DNA from: Wyeomyia smithii
Lineage: Eukaryota; Arthropoda; Insecta; Diptera; Culicidae
Reading direction: 5' to 3'
Length of the DNA stretch: 64,000 nucleotides
NCBI RefSeq assembly: GCF_029784165.1
Contig: NC_073695.1
Span: forward strand, 57,707,290-57,771,289
Positions 24,770 to 36,400 of the stretch are shown here, in pieces. Position numbers and translations under genes: made by a program. Below the pieces are notes generated by a model. The model was not told where the DNA came from. It saw nothing but the letters and a program-made list of their open reading frames with translations, and made no database searches. How positions within the stretch are numbered: position 1 is the stretch's first letter; each line of letters begins with the position of its first letter.

Positions 24770-27006
24770 GGGTAAACTCAATACCCCCACAACTTGACAG
24801 ATTTTTTTAGTTTCACGTACCCACTTACAAATAGTTGCCGGTACCGTACGCAAACAATACGATCGTCCGCTTTTGGCGAAACAACTTTTTTGCAAAAGAA
24901 AATAAATTTTCGTATCACTAGACGTTGACGTCAAAAGTACACCATGCTCAACATATGATTTAGACGTAATGTCGATTGCAATGAGTTGGTAGAATAATTT
25001 AATATTCAATAAATTTGAAGGAATATAAATTCTTAAAAATAGAAAACGAGAGAGGAAGAGCAAAACGAGTGAAATTGCGATTGTTACATGGCTGTTACTT
25101 TCTTTGGTGATATATGTACCTAATGTGCTTATTATAAATGTCGGCAATCAAAATTCTACATACAGAATAACGCTGCAATGGGTATATCTTTTGCCACGTA
25201 AAAAATCTTAAAAATTTATGTTATTGTATATAAAAAAAGCAAAGCCTTGGTGCTACATTCCGATTCGGAACTCGACCTTCTGTTTGTTATACACAGACTT
25301 CGTTATTGTATATAGTTATACCAAAATTTAACCATATTTGTTATTGTAAATCCATCAACTTTACATAAATATCATTAACAAGAATAATAAAAAAGACTAG
25401 ATTTAATAAGATTTTTTGTGTGGTTTTGCTTGTCAGAACGCTTTTTTGAAATCTCTACAAAACCTCAAGCAGTTTTGAATAATCGTAAAATAAAAAAATG
25501 AGATAATATTAAAGGAACGATTATAGCTTTTCTGTGGCGAACAATGTAAGCTACGTTTAGTTAAAGTTCGTACACAAATAATCCATTAATAAAAACAATG
25601 TAACCTTACAATAATAATAAGTTTCAATTAAAATTGACACTAAATGACCAAATTTATTATCTTATCCAAGCTGTATCAAAAACAATTCAATGGATTCCAA
25701 TCCAGGAGCATCTTTCTCCGGAATAGCCTGAGCGCATCGTCCTGTCCTTATCCGGAGTCGAAGCATTAGTTTGTAACCGGATAGATTTCATCATCCAGAG
25801 ACGCAATTCAATTAAAAGCGCCGATCCATCGGTATTTAATCAGAAAACTTGCTTCCCTGGACCAATTGCTTGCACTACTACTTTGTATACAAACATTGCA
25901 AAATTGTTTTACAGCTGGCCATCCGATTGAAAGAAAAAAGCGCCGAGAGTAAACAACGGAATTCGAAAGTGTTTGAGTGGGTGCTTCTAATCGAAACCGA
26001 TTGATTTGTTACGTTATCATACCTCACAGATGTCGCGGATGATGATGAAGATAAGCACTGTAAATTTATTGTATTATTTTACCTAATTCTCTAAGTAAAA
26101 TCTACCGCGTAACCCTAATTGAAAAGAACTGAGTGAACAGACTTAGCAACTGACAAAAAGCAAACCAAAAAACAAGGGGGGCGATAGAATACTTTTTGAT
26201 CTGGACCCAATGATTAGAACTTTAGCATCAATCTGAACTATTATGGGTTAGACTGCGGGTAAACTACGAAAAATAAAAAAAGATCGCTCTGCACAGGTAA
26301 ATGTTTTGACAATAATTGACATGCACTGGGAATAATCGCGAGCTAATTAGTAAACGTTTACGCGCGCATCGGTCGGGCACTCAGTAACATAAGTCCCATT
26401 CAAATAACTAGAGCACATATCGCTTTCCATTCACCCGCGTTCCGAGGGTTACGAATGTTACGTCACAATTCACACTCTCGAGCCATGTGATCAAATTGTG
26501 AGAAAGGGAATAAACAATCAACATCGATGCTGGTGTCGCACATTGACTTTCTGATTAAGGTGTAATATTTAATACACATCACATGTATGCATACGCATTT
26601 GTAGAAAATCGAAATGAGTTTCTAGAAGAATGTATGAAAAGCATCTTTTTTGGTTCGAATTACCCTCATTTACCCCTTCTTACTGGAGCTATCATTCAAC
26701 TAATTTTACGAACTTGTGTATCTTGATCGCTTACTACTGGGACACAATGTATTTTCCCACTTAGCTTTATTTAGTTTTCATTTACAGAAGATAGATTGGA
26801 AAGTGAAAATGATTAATTAAATATTATTTCACACAAAAACTGGAATCCTCAGTATGAACGAAACGGCGCTCAAATCATCACACAGAGCGTACCGCAGGTC
26901 ATGAAAGTGGAAGTGATAAGCAGCGCATATTGTGAGCAGTAGTTTCCTGAGAGTGCCACTAGTTCTAAACAAATGTTGCGCTTTTCATTGCGTCATCATT
27001 GCAAGA
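24770..27006. other. Non-coding stretch with one SINE fragment
   Basis: No gene recognised. A 159-codon minus-strand frame (24668-25147) crosses the boundary of the TIR element and looks like chance. Apart from the SINE fragment at 25233-25301, no bounded element was found. Confidence 0.45.
25233..25301 (-). mobile_element. 5'-truncated SINE copy with 13-bp target duplication
   Basis: The sequence from the AAAAAAGCAAAGCC end to ACACAGACTTC is the reverse complement of the 3' part of the SINE at 54418-54621, including GGTGCTACATTCCGATTCGG. GTTATTGTATATA flanks both sides (25220-25232 and 25302-25314), a clear target duplication. The tRNA-like head is missing, as expected for incomplete reverse transcription. 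Confidence 0.8.
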
Positions 27007-27011
27007 TTATA

Positions 27012-27464
27012 GGGCTATTCCCACTGCTTCCGTTCCGGGACCGGGCCGGGACCGGGCCGTGGCTGTTCCGCGTGTCGTCCGGGCTCGTTTGAGATCGATT
27101 GCATGCGTTCTTATGAACGCATTCACACCGACGCGCCGTGCCCAGACCGGGGCAGCGTTGAGTTGCCGTTGTGCTGCCGCAGTGCGAGAGAAAAACTATC
27201 GTTGCCGACGATACTTTTTGTTGGCCGGAGAGTTCACGGAAGGCACTCGGGTGGATGCGTGTATGTTGTAGTGACATATTTCGCGCGGAGTGAGCTGCGG
27301 TATGAAAAAAAGAGAAAGACGTTCTTTCACATACACACATCAACATTTCTCAGCCAGAGCGCAGCGCAGGCACGGTTCAAGCACGGCGCAGTGTGAATGC
27401 ATGAAAAGTCCCAGGCGAGCCCGGTCCCGGCCCGGTCCCGGAACGGAAGCAGTGGAAATAGCCC
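27012..27464. mobile_element. GC-rich 453-bp MITE with ~46-bp near-perfect TIRs
   Basis: Left GGGCTATTCCCACTGCTTCC and, on the opposite strand, right GGGCTATTTCCACTGCTTCC begin inverted repeats that run on through CGGGACCGGGCC repeats for about 46 bp. TTATA flanks both ends (27007-27011 and 27465-27469). The interior is GC-rich compared with its surroundings. Overlapping frames of 76-116 codons inside are by-products of that composition. Confidence 0.85.
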
Positions 27465-27634
27465 TTATATTTTCGCATACATCATGTCTCTTGCACTTGG
27501 GAATCAGCTCACAGTATTAAACTGCCCGCTCAAATTTGAGCGGTATTTAATAAAAGGAAAATAAATAAAATTTTCAGAAAATCTTCGTTATTGTTTCGTT
27601 ATGCTGACTAAATATAGTTTGAATATTTCTAATA

Positions 27635-27825
27635 CACTGGGGTTGCTTTTTTAACGGGTTGTTTTTATGCGTTTTTCTAAACGGGATATATTTACAATAA
27701 CGCGGATTATTTTTACTCGATTCGGAAGATTATTTGTACGCGGTATCAAATAAGTTTAGTATTAGTATATCTAATCTAATCTTTTAAATGCGGTACAACC
27801 AACCGCGTAAAAAGCGACCCCAGTG
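27635..27825. mobile_element. 191-bp TA MITE with CACTGGGGT ends
   Basis: CACTGGGGTTGCTTTTTTAA at the left is matched on the opposite strand at the right by CACTGGGGTCGCTTTTTACG. TA flanks both ends. An inner GCGGATTA / CGCGGTA segment is repeated. Non-coding. Confidence 0.8.
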
Positions 27826-28024
27826 TATGTACAAAATGAAAATTTCATAGTTACCAGCACAGCAACAGAATATTATACTTTCAACGTTCTTGATATCTTC
27901 TTCATTTCAAAACGAACTTTGACGATTTTGGCGATCTGGTTTTCTCTCTCTCTTTTTCTTTCACATTGTCATTCTCACTCTCTTATAACTTTATCCGATC
28001 CTGTGAGTTTGGCCGTTGACAATT

Positions 28025-28267
28025 CATTGTTGTTAGTCTCGCTCGTAAGCAGCATACAACACCTCATGTGAGGTTCTCGGTGTCGCCGCTTTCACACATT
28101 AGAGAATTCTCCATTCAAGCTATTTCTCGTTCTTTCCTGCTTTTTTTCTTACTCCCGAGATCATATGCACACACTCCCGTCTACTCTTCTCGTGTGTGCT
28201 CGTGTATACCTACTCCCCAACTCGCGAGAACGACCAGCCGAAGACATGATTCAAGATGCTTTGCGAT
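28025..28267. repeat. Direct duplication, copy 1
   Basis: Runs from CATTGTTGTTAGTCTCGCTC to GATGCTTTGCGAT and is repeated at 28478-28687 with very few changes, apart from about 30 bases present only here. The 210 bases between copies are rich in TACAGATTTT and TACAGAAT motifs and begin CAGGGATGGCACATATACAG. The pair could be a local tandem duplication or the direct ends of a small non-coding element. Confidence 0.8.
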
Positions 28268-28477
28268 CAGGGATGGCACATATACAGATTTTTCTGTATT
28301 TTACAGATTTTTGAACTGAAAAAGCAATACAGAATCTGTATTACAGAATTACAGAATATTGCCAAAAATACAGATTTTACAGATTTTTTTGTTATACCAA
28401 CGAACTGAAATCAATTTCAAAGGTAGAATTCGATTCGATTTTCAGAGTTTTGTAAAAAAAACGACATCAGGATTATG

Positions 28478-28687
28478 CATTGTTGTTAGTCTCGCTCGTA
28501 AGCAGCATACAACACCTCATGTGAGGTTCTCGGTGTCGCCGCTTTCACACAGTAGAGAATTCTTTCTTACTCCCCAGATCATATGCACACACTCCCGTCT
28601 ACTCTTCTCGTGTGTACTCGTGTATACCTACTCCCCAACTCATGAGAACGACCAGCCGAAGACAATTGATTCAAGATGCTTTGCGAT
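28478..28687. repeat. Direct duplication, copy 2
   Basis: Second copy of the unit at 28025-28267, with an internal deletion after AGAGAATTC and a few substitutions. Confidence 0.8.
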
Positions 28688-28711
28688 GGTTGCAGAGGGA
28701 AAAAAATGATA

Positions 28712-28798
28712 GGGTATCGGATTACTTCGGCAGCGGTTCGCTTCGGCTGGTTTTGCATTAGACTGCTGTAAAAAACTTACTGAAGCAGTCCGATACCC
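28712..28798. mobile_element. 87-bp TA MITE with GGGTATCGGA ends
   Basis: GGGTATCGGATTACTTCGG at the left is matched on the opposite strand by GGGTATCGGACTGCTTCAG at the right. TA flanks both ends (28710-28711 and 28799-28800). Too short to code. Confidence 0.75.
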
Positions 28799-29088
28799 TA
28801 CACGTTGCTCCACTGTCGGCTGTCGTCGGTGCATGTCGGGAAGAAAGCATTTTCGTTTTCGAGCACAGTTTTTAAGCACTCCTCCTAGTCAAGCAATTTT
28901 AATCGAGTACTCGTACTCACTAGCAGGAACTCGCGTACTCTTTTACGGTAGCTGAGAAGCAATACGAAAGAGTTTGTTCGTGTCGGTGCGTGCTTGCTGC
29001 CACTCAGGGGAATGCATGAAGAAGAAAGAGTATCTTCAAAACGTGTGTGAAAAGAAAGATTCTGCTTCTCGCTCGATTTGCAACGCTG

Positions 29089-29226
29089 GTTGACATACTG
29101 GCGCGTTCTGCGTTGCGGAGACGGTTCGCCTTGCGGTGGGTTAATGTACAGCTCTACTTAGCGCTGTACATTAACCCACGGCGAGGCGAACCGTCTCCGC
29201 AACGCAGAACGCGCCAGTATGTTAAC
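29089..29226. repeat. Near-perfect 64-bp-arm hairpin
   Basis: The left arm 29089-29152 and right arm 29163-29226 are reverse complements with only about three mismatches, separated by a 10-base loop. The arms are GC-rich, with CTGGCGCGTTCTGCGTTGCG near the base and GGGTTAATGTACAGC at the loop. It could be a fold-back MITE without a distinct interior or a hairpin-RNA source; the sequence alone cannot tell. Confidence 0.9.
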
Positions 29227-29529
29227 GGCCTTTGCGTTTGATTTCTCGAATAGAAACACCTGTTTGTCTATGCCTAAGTCCCAATCAATCCCTTCTCTTG
29301 CTCACTATACAAAGTTTGTACACGTTGTTATTTTGTTGTGTTCACATCATAAATATTAGAAGCTACGTAAAAATGGGGAGCGGCTATAGAAAGTGGTCGG
29401 AGTGTAGAAGCACTGCTTGTCTACCCGGTTCTACTCGTGAATATCCTAGTTTCCATTTTTTCTCAAGCAGGATTATAGATATTTGTAACTTTTTTTAGAT
29501 GAACTTTTATACCCTGCTTGGCCAGCAGG

Positions 29530-29633
29530 GTAGTACGACTATACATACAAGTCCAGGTGATTAGGGTTCGGGGAGCTGGGAGGCCACAATGTTGAGTTGA
29601 CCAGTGCACCGCCTGTGACATGTGCATTCCACA
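29530..29633 (-). pseudogene. C-terminal piece of a mariner transposase, cut by the outer gypsy element
   Basis: On the minus strand the reading WPPSSPNPNHLDLYV followed by a stop is the mariner WPxSSPDLNPLDFYVW motif with substitutions. Its upstream half lies at 43065-43260 on the same strand, on the other side of the 13.4-kb gypsy element. Confidence 0.65.
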
Positions 29634-30040
29634 TGATATTAACTTCATTAACATTAACTTACTTCCAGCAGACCATACCAGTGGAAAACATGCTGAGAAG
29701 GTCAATTCTACCCGGCATCGAACCTTCAGTTTAATGCCTGGAATTTTGAGCGACACAAAAAACAGAAGTGTCGCATTTCTGATTGACTGAACCATGCTGT
29801 TACCAAGAGTACAGTCATGAAGTTTCAGTGAATATATCTTTCTTTCTTTCGCATGTACACGATCATCGATTATGTGATCGTGTACATAGCACACATAGAT
29901 ATCGGTGCTTCAAATGTCTCCAGTAGGAGACTTGTAAGAACTTTAGGAAAAATAAAGCATTCATTCTACTCAAAACCGTCTCTGGTGTAACTCATTCAAC
30001 CGAACGGTCACGAAAGGAAACGAAGGTCAAAGTCGCAACA
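29634..30040 (+). repeat. 5' LTR of the outer gypsy element
   Basis: 407 bp, beginning TG and ending CA. Matches 42658-43064. It contains AATAAAGCATTC near 29952, the probable polyadenylation signal, and a perfect palindrome (TACACGATCATCGATTATGT and its partner) near 29855-29890. Confidence 0.85.
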
Positions 30041-30394
30041 TGGCGACCTGTGCCAGCGAACTTTGATGGCTATAATTATGAACATTTTTTTCAAATTTTC
30101 GCGGAACTGTGTAAATGATTTAAAAAAAAAAACCAAGCATTTTCCAGAGTGCGTCAGAGTGACGAGAGCTGCAGACTATTCAAGCAAATACAGTGGAAAA
30201 ACCTCCCTGGATAAAAGAACAAGTGTTTTGTACGCAGAGTTTTTGTTTTTTGAAGTGCTAACCAGCAGCGAAAGTCAAGGTTGACATAGTTGAAGCCGAT
30301 TGTTTGTTATCAGTGTCACAACCGAGGGCAGAATACGACGCAATGTACGTAGCGATACTCAGTGCAAATTAATGAATTTTAAGTGAAGTGAAAA

Positions 30395-30628
30395 ATGGGC
30401 AAGTCCCATTCTAAATCCGTCACCAATAATGGAGATCCGCAAGTGAGTGTACAAAATACTCTGGATCTCCATACGGACTATCATACAGAGCACGAGTTTC
30501 AAATCAATCTAATCCTGGGCATTGTAGCGTGCCAGTTATTGATTGCGTTATATCAAGTATATAAGCGTCACGCAAGGGCACAAGCAATAAAAATCGCCCG
30601 ATCGGTGGCGAACGTTAATCAAGTGTAG
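30395..30628 (+). CDS. Small leader ORF with myristoylation-like start and one membrane segment
   Basis: 77 codons in the leader between the primer-binding site and gag. The product starts MGKSHSKS, which has Gly at position 2 and Ser at 6, fitting an N-myristoylation signal. Residues 47-63 (INLILGIVACQLLIALY) are a hydrophobic segment of membrane-spanning length, followed by a basic tail (KRHARAQAIKIAR). This small protein is separate from gag; a role in membrane targeting is inference. No nucleic-acid-binding motif is present. Confidence 0.55.
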   Translation: MGKSHSKSVTNNGDPQVSVQNTLDLHTDYHTEHEFQINLILGIVACQLLIALYQVYKRHARAQAIKIARSVANVNQV

Positions 30629-30758
30629 ATAAAAAAAAACAACTTAAAAATCACCCGAACGTTAACCAAGTGCAGAAAGAAAACAACTTAAAAATCGCCC
30701 GAACGTTAATCAAGTGTAGAGAAAACAAATTAACAAACGATTTACAACAAACTCTGAG

Positions 30759-30898
30759 GCAACCTGGAGAGTGCGTCGGCAACCTGGAGAGTGCGTCGGC
30801 AACCTGGAGCGTGCGTCGGCAACCTGGAGCGTGCGTCGGCAACCTGGAGAGTGCGTCGGCAACCTGGAGAGTGCGTCGGCAACCTGGAGCGTGCGTCG
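30759..30898 (+). repeat. Seven 20-bp tandem repeats in the gypsy leader
   Basis: Seven copies of GGCAACCTGGAGAGTGCGTC or its GAGCG variant, head to tail, in the untranslated leader between the small ORF and gag. Just upstream, about two and a half copies of a ~57-bp unit (ATCGCCCGAACGTTAATCAA) occupy roughly 30593-30727. Confidence 0.9.
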
Positions 30899-31218
30899 TG
30901 TTAGAGCGCGCCATTTTTTTCAGCAGCGGTGGTAACAACAACAGCGGAACCAAGTAGGTTTAATTAAAAAAAAATATATAAAATGAATCCTCTAAAAATT
31001 ATGATAACAATTATTATAACATGAACCCTCCAAAAATTATTATAACATGAATCCTCCATGGAGCAAGTTCGATATGATGTTGAATGTCACTTAGCAGCAT
31101 TATACACCATATCAAACAATTTCGCAAAGGCTCCCCATAGAGTTTATAGGAAAAATTTCCTAATAGAAAAAAAAAAATTAAAGCCCTCCAAATATATCAG
31201 CAAATTCAAAAAACCTTA

Positions 31219-32251
31219 GTGGATCACGAAACGCTGTTTACAGACTCCGAATTAACATTTTTGGTAAAAGCCCCCCGGCAAAAATATAACGATATAGTGG
31301 TATTAATAGAGCTAAAACTACCATTTGCGAAAAGTAGCTGTAAATTCATTCAACGATACTGTGACAAACGATTTTGCCAACGCCACTGCCCCACAAAAAG
31401 AGGCGGCTCAACTTACGGTATTACGTTTCGTAAAAACGCGACTGGCGGGTGTTGCTCGTCAAGTGATTACTGATGCTATCAACTTAGAAGGTCTGTTAGA
31501 TACATTAAAGCAACATTGTGAATCGAAAATTATATCCGATAATTTAACCGCAAAACTAAAAACACTCAAACAGAAAGATTCTACGGAAAATTTCTGTGAC
31601 GAGATTGAAAAAGTCACGTCACAGCTAAAATCTGTCTACATAAGGGAACAAATTCCAGTAGATAGGGCGCATGCTATGGCCACAAAAAGAGGTGTCGAAG
31701 CCCTCATTAATGGTATAAAATACGCAGAAACGAAAACCATCTTGAAATCTGGAAAATTCAGCAAGATTGGTGATGCATTACAAAAGGTACTCGAAAATGA
31801 CGTTCACGAAAAAGCAAACCAATCCAATTCAAATGCACAAATATTTGTAGCAAGAAATTGGCAACAACAAAATCGTGGGGAAAATTCAAGAAATTTTCCC
31901 ATCGGTCGTGGGTTGGGGCATTTTGGACCCAACAGAAGAAATTATAATAATCTCCAAAGAAATGGAAGTTATAACCATTTTCGCGGAAACCACCAAGTAA
32001 GAGGTAATAATACTTACAGAGGATACCATCAAGGTAGAGGATTATATCATCAACGTGGACAATTTGCTCACAGAGGTCAATTCAATCCAAACATGTATCT
32101 TGCGCAGCATAACGGTGTGGTTTACCAACCAGTTGCTCAACAAGGAATCCAGCAAATTCCAATTCTACCACCAAACCAACAACATATGCCACAGCCAAAT
32201 AATGAAAATATCCACCCTTTAGGGGTACAGTTGGGGCAGCATATACAATAA
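31219..32251 (+). pseudogene. Outer gypsy gag with one frameshift
   Basis: Gag starts in one frame (MDHETLFTDSELTF at 31219) and continues from about 31330 in the next frame to 32251. The second part holds a helical capsid-like region (TAPQKEAAQLTVLRFVKTRL; residues NFCDEIEKVTSQLKSVYI further on). A Gln/Arg/Gly-rich tail with repeated RG motifs (HQGRGLYHQRGQFAHRGQF) is in the place of the usual CCHC zinc knuckles. A single-base shift near 31330 breaks it. Confidence 0.7.
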
Positions 32252-32253
32252 AT

Positions 32254-32822
32254 GTGTCTGCCACCAACTACGTCCAGCTTATGGTTGATATGTCGGATGT
32301 GAAATTATCATTCATTGTAGATTGCGGATCCGATATATCAGTCGTCAAGTGCGGATTAGTAAACAAAACCCAAATTTACTATCCTAGCAATATAGCAATA
32401 CAAAAATGCAATATAGTCGGTATTGGTCATGGAGATGTAAAGACAATGGGTACAACTCAAACAAATGTGAAATTAAATGACTTTAAAATACCTCATATGT
32501 TTCACATAGTAAAAAACGATTCCCCGATTCCTACCGATGGAATATTAGGAAGAGATTTCCTAGTAAACTACAAATGTAACATAGATTATGACTCTTGGCT
32601 TCTCAATCTGACTCAAAATTTTGAAACAATTTCAATTCCCATAGTGAACAGGCAAGTCAACTCAAGTATCATACCAGCTAGGTGTGAGATAATTAAACAA
32701 CTCGACAACATGAATATTCAGGAAGACAGTGTAATTTTCTCTGAAGAAATATACCCCGGAGTATTTTGTACAAATACTCTGGTAAACAAAAACAACTGTC
32801 ACGTTAAAATTATAAATACTAC
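32254..32822 (+). pseudogene. Outer gypsy protease region, cut by the inner gypsy element
   Basis: Frame follows gag. The aspartic protease motif reads FIVDCGSDISVV (codons near 32315-32350), with the flap-side ILGRDFLVNY block near 32545. It runs to the target duplication ACTAC at 32818-32822, where the inner element is inserted. The polyprotein resumes in the same frame after the second ACTAC at 38275-38279. Confidence 0.8.
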
Positions 32823-33041
32823 TGTGGTGTACAGAAAAAGACCAAGTCAAAGGCTAAGGCCGATCAGAATTTTGATTATGTAAAACGTACAGCGTGTTTA
32901 CCAACACGCGCGAAAGCAATGCAAATAAATACCGCTGAGCTGGACTCGAGCGGCAGAAGATTCTTGTTACAGTTCGTTGATCTCTGATCCGAAATCCTTG
33001 GAGTTCACTGACCTTATTTTACCTAGTTGTGATATATTAAA
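32823..33041 (+). repeat. 5' LTR of the inner gypsy element
   Basis: 219 bp, starting TGTGGTGTACAG and ending ATATATTAAA. It lacks the canonical CA end, as in some insect gypsy elements. One mismatch to the 3' LTR. Confidence 0.95.
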
Positions 33042-33434
33042 ATTGGCGACGAAGTCAATTTGGTACGCGTGTGCAAAAATTTGAATAGCTAGTGAAATTG
33101 CTGATTAGTTGTGCAAAGGCACGCAAAAGATTGGATTTGGTTGATATTTGTGAGGCACGGCAACGGCCGTAAGTGATTTTATAGAAGGAAAAAAGGGGAC
33201 AAAAAGGTCAGTTGTTGAAAATTTAAAAAAAAATTTCGGGCAGCGTGTGAGTTCTGCGCGCTAAATCTAAAGGTTCTACGGGAGATTTGTCTATTTCGAT
33301 TCTGCTTTGCGCTCCTGCTCCGATTCTACAGCATACAACACTATATCGATCGTAAACGGAGAGCGTGAGAAGGTTTGGTAAATTACATCGACTCTGGTAA
33401 GCGACTTTATTTTTCTCTTTTGTGACTCGTTAGG

Positions 33435-36400
33435 GTGACTCTACTTTTCATTAGTGCTGCAGATTTGGTTGAAATGGCTTCGAACATTGTCGGTTCGATT
33501 GAGCCCTACGTCCCTGGTGCTTCATTCACCAATTATGTTGAGCGGTTAGGGTTCGTATTTCAGTACAATAATGTACCGGAAAGCTCACAGAAAGCTTTAT
33601 TTATAACGCTTAGCGGACCAGCAGTGTTTGAGGAACTCAAACTGCTGTATCCGGCGAGAGACTTATCCACCTTGCAATACGCTGAGATAATTAAGAAATT
33701 AAAAGAACGTTTTGATAAAAAAGAATCAGATCTTATACAACGATTTAAATTTTACAACCGCGTTCAAGGGGAAGATGAGTCCGCAGAGAATTTCGTTTTG
33801 GCTGTCAAGCTTCAAGCGGAATTCTGTGAGTTTGGAGAGTTTAAAGACGCCGCGATTAGGGACAAGCTTTTGATGGGAGTTTTCAACAAAGATTTACAGC
33901 AGAAAATGTTAAGCGAGGAAAATTTGACGTTGGCTTCGGCGGAGCGCATGTTAGTGAATTGGGAGTTGGCAGGATCGAGAGCAAGAATGATAAGTGGTAG
34001 AACAGAACAGGTGGCTTCGGTAAAAAACAGATTGGGTAGGCGAGATGAATATTTGAACGAACGAAATGGTAGAAATAGAAGCAGAAGTAGAAGTAGGTCA
34101 GGTTTCCACATGAGAAATAGAAGCAGGAGTAATAACAGAGATAGAAGTAGGAGCAGATCGAAAAAATATAATTACAACAAACCGGTAGTCTCTTGCTATT
34201 TTTGTGGAAAACCAGGACATATTTTGAAGAGATGCTTCAAATACATCAACAGTCAACGCAAACCAACTGTTCGTTTTGCCGATGAGCCGCAACCAGGCAC
34301 TAGCGCTGAATCTTACTTGGAACAATTGTTTAGCAGATTCAAGCCAATGTTGGACGATTCTTCAGATGACTCAGGTGAATTCACATGTATGATGGTTTCA
34401 AACAAAACAAATTTTAATGAGCCCTGTTTGATTGATGTAAAAATTCAAGATCGTTTTGTTAAAATGGAGGTTGACTGTGGTTCGTCAATCACTCTTATGG
34501 TAAAGCGTTTATATGCAAAATTTTTTGATTTACTATTAGAAAAATGTGAGAAGAAATTGGTCGTTGTAAATGGGGCTGAATTATCGATTTTGGGCAAAGC
34601 ATTGGTTGATGTTGAAATTAATGTTGTTCAAAGGCGTTTGGAATTGATTATTTTAGACAGTCAGAATGATTTTCTTCCTTTGTTAGGGTGCAGCTGGTTG
34701 GATGTGTTTTATTCTGATTGGAGAAAATCCTTTAAAAATTTTTCCGCCATAAACAATGTTGGTACCATAAACCAGAGGGATAAAACAATTTCAAATATTA
34801 GAAGGCAATATCCTAATGTTTTTCTTAAAGATTTTTCATCTCCTATTGTTGGGTACGAGGCAGATTTGGTGCTGAAAGAGGATACACCTATATTTAAAAG
34901 GGCTTATGATGTGCCATACAGGTTGCAAGATAAGGTCATAGAGCATTTAGAGATGTTAGAACAGCAAAAAGTTATAACACCAATTAAGACTAGTGAGTGG
35001 GCCTCCCCTGTAGTAGTAGTGATGAAAAAAAATCAGGAGATTAGGATGGTTATCGACTGTAAGGTGTCTATAAATAAATTAATCATTCCCAACACATATC
35101 CGCTTCCCGTAGCACAGGATTTGTTCGCCAAGCTTTCTGGGTGCAAGGTGTTTTGTTCTCTTGACCTTGAAGGCGCATATACTCAGTTGGCTTTGTCAAA
35201 GAATTCCAGGAAATTTGTAGTAATCAATACTATTAAAGGTTTGTTTACTTACAATCGTTTGCCTCAGGGAGCATCGTCTAGCGCGGCAATTTTTCAACAG
35301 GTAATGGAGCAGGTTTTGGCTGGTTTAGAGAATGTTTCGGTTTACCTTGATGATGTTTTAATTGCTGGAGTTGATTTAGATGATTGTCATAAAAAACTTT
35401 ATACCGTATTGGATCGACTAAACAAGGCAAACATTAAGGTGAACTGGAAAAAGTGTTCGTTTTTCGTATCAAATTTGCCTTATTTGGGACACATTATAAC
35501 TGATAAGGGGCTGCTTCCTAGTCCTGATAAAATTTCTACTATTAGTAAAGCAGCCACCCCAAAAAATGTTACGGAGCTAAAAGCTTTTTTGGGCCTTATT
35601 AATTATTATGGCAAATTTGTTCCACATTTGTCCTCTAAACTTTTTTGTCTGTATCAGCTACTTAAAAAAGACGTAAAATTTGAGTGGGATAAAAAATGCG
35701 AAGAGGCTTTCGTTGATAGTAAAAAGGCTTTGTTGGATGCAAATATTTTAGAATATTACGATCCAAAGAAACCAATTGTAGTTGTGACAGATGCATCAGG
35801 ATATGGACTAGGTGGAGTTATGGCGCACATGGTTAACGGTGTAGAAAAACCAGTTTGTTTCACTTCTTTTTCTCTAAACAAAGCACAACGTTGTTACCCG
35901 ATCCTACATTTAGAGGCTTTGGCTTTAGTAAGCACAATCAAAAAATTTCACAAATTTTTATATGGTCAGAGTTTTACGGTGTACACAGATCATAAACCTT
36001 TGGTTGGAATTTTTGGGAGATCTGGTAAAAACGCGATTTATGTAACTAGATTACAACGGTATATTTTGGAGTTGTCAATTTATGACTTTAATATATGTTA
36101 CAGACCATCTGCTCAAATGGGTAATGCAGATTTTTGCTCGCGTTTTCCTCTTGACTTAGGTACTCCTGAAGAATATGATAGAGAATTCGTTAAAAGCATA
36201 AATTTTTCTCAGGAAGTTCCCGTAAATTATACCAAGATTGCTAAGGAAACGAGTCGTGATGTGTTTTTACAACGAATTATTAATTATTACCAGAATGGTT
36301 GGCCTGAGAAGATAGACAAGGAATTATTAAATGTCCACTCTAATAGACACGACTTAGAACTGATTGACGGGTGTCTGATCTTCCAGGACAGAGTTGTTAT

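Noticed and set aside
24668..25147. 159-codon minus-strand frame
   Set aside because: It crosses the right boundary of the 4.9-kb element, is low in complexity and resembles no family; taken as chance.
26996..27396. Overlapping frames of 76-116 codons on both strands
   Set aside because: They lie in a GC-rich MITE with long inverted repeats, where stop codons are rare.
29509..29531. Short palindrome TACCCTGCT...AGCAGGGTA
   Set aside because: Only about 23 bp and imperfect; could be the end of the mariner remnant but no partner end was found.
30759..30898. Seven regularly spaced 20-bp repeats resembling a CRISPR array at first glance
   Set aside because: The repeats are head to tail with no unique spacers, in a eukaryotic retrotransposon leader; a minisatellite.
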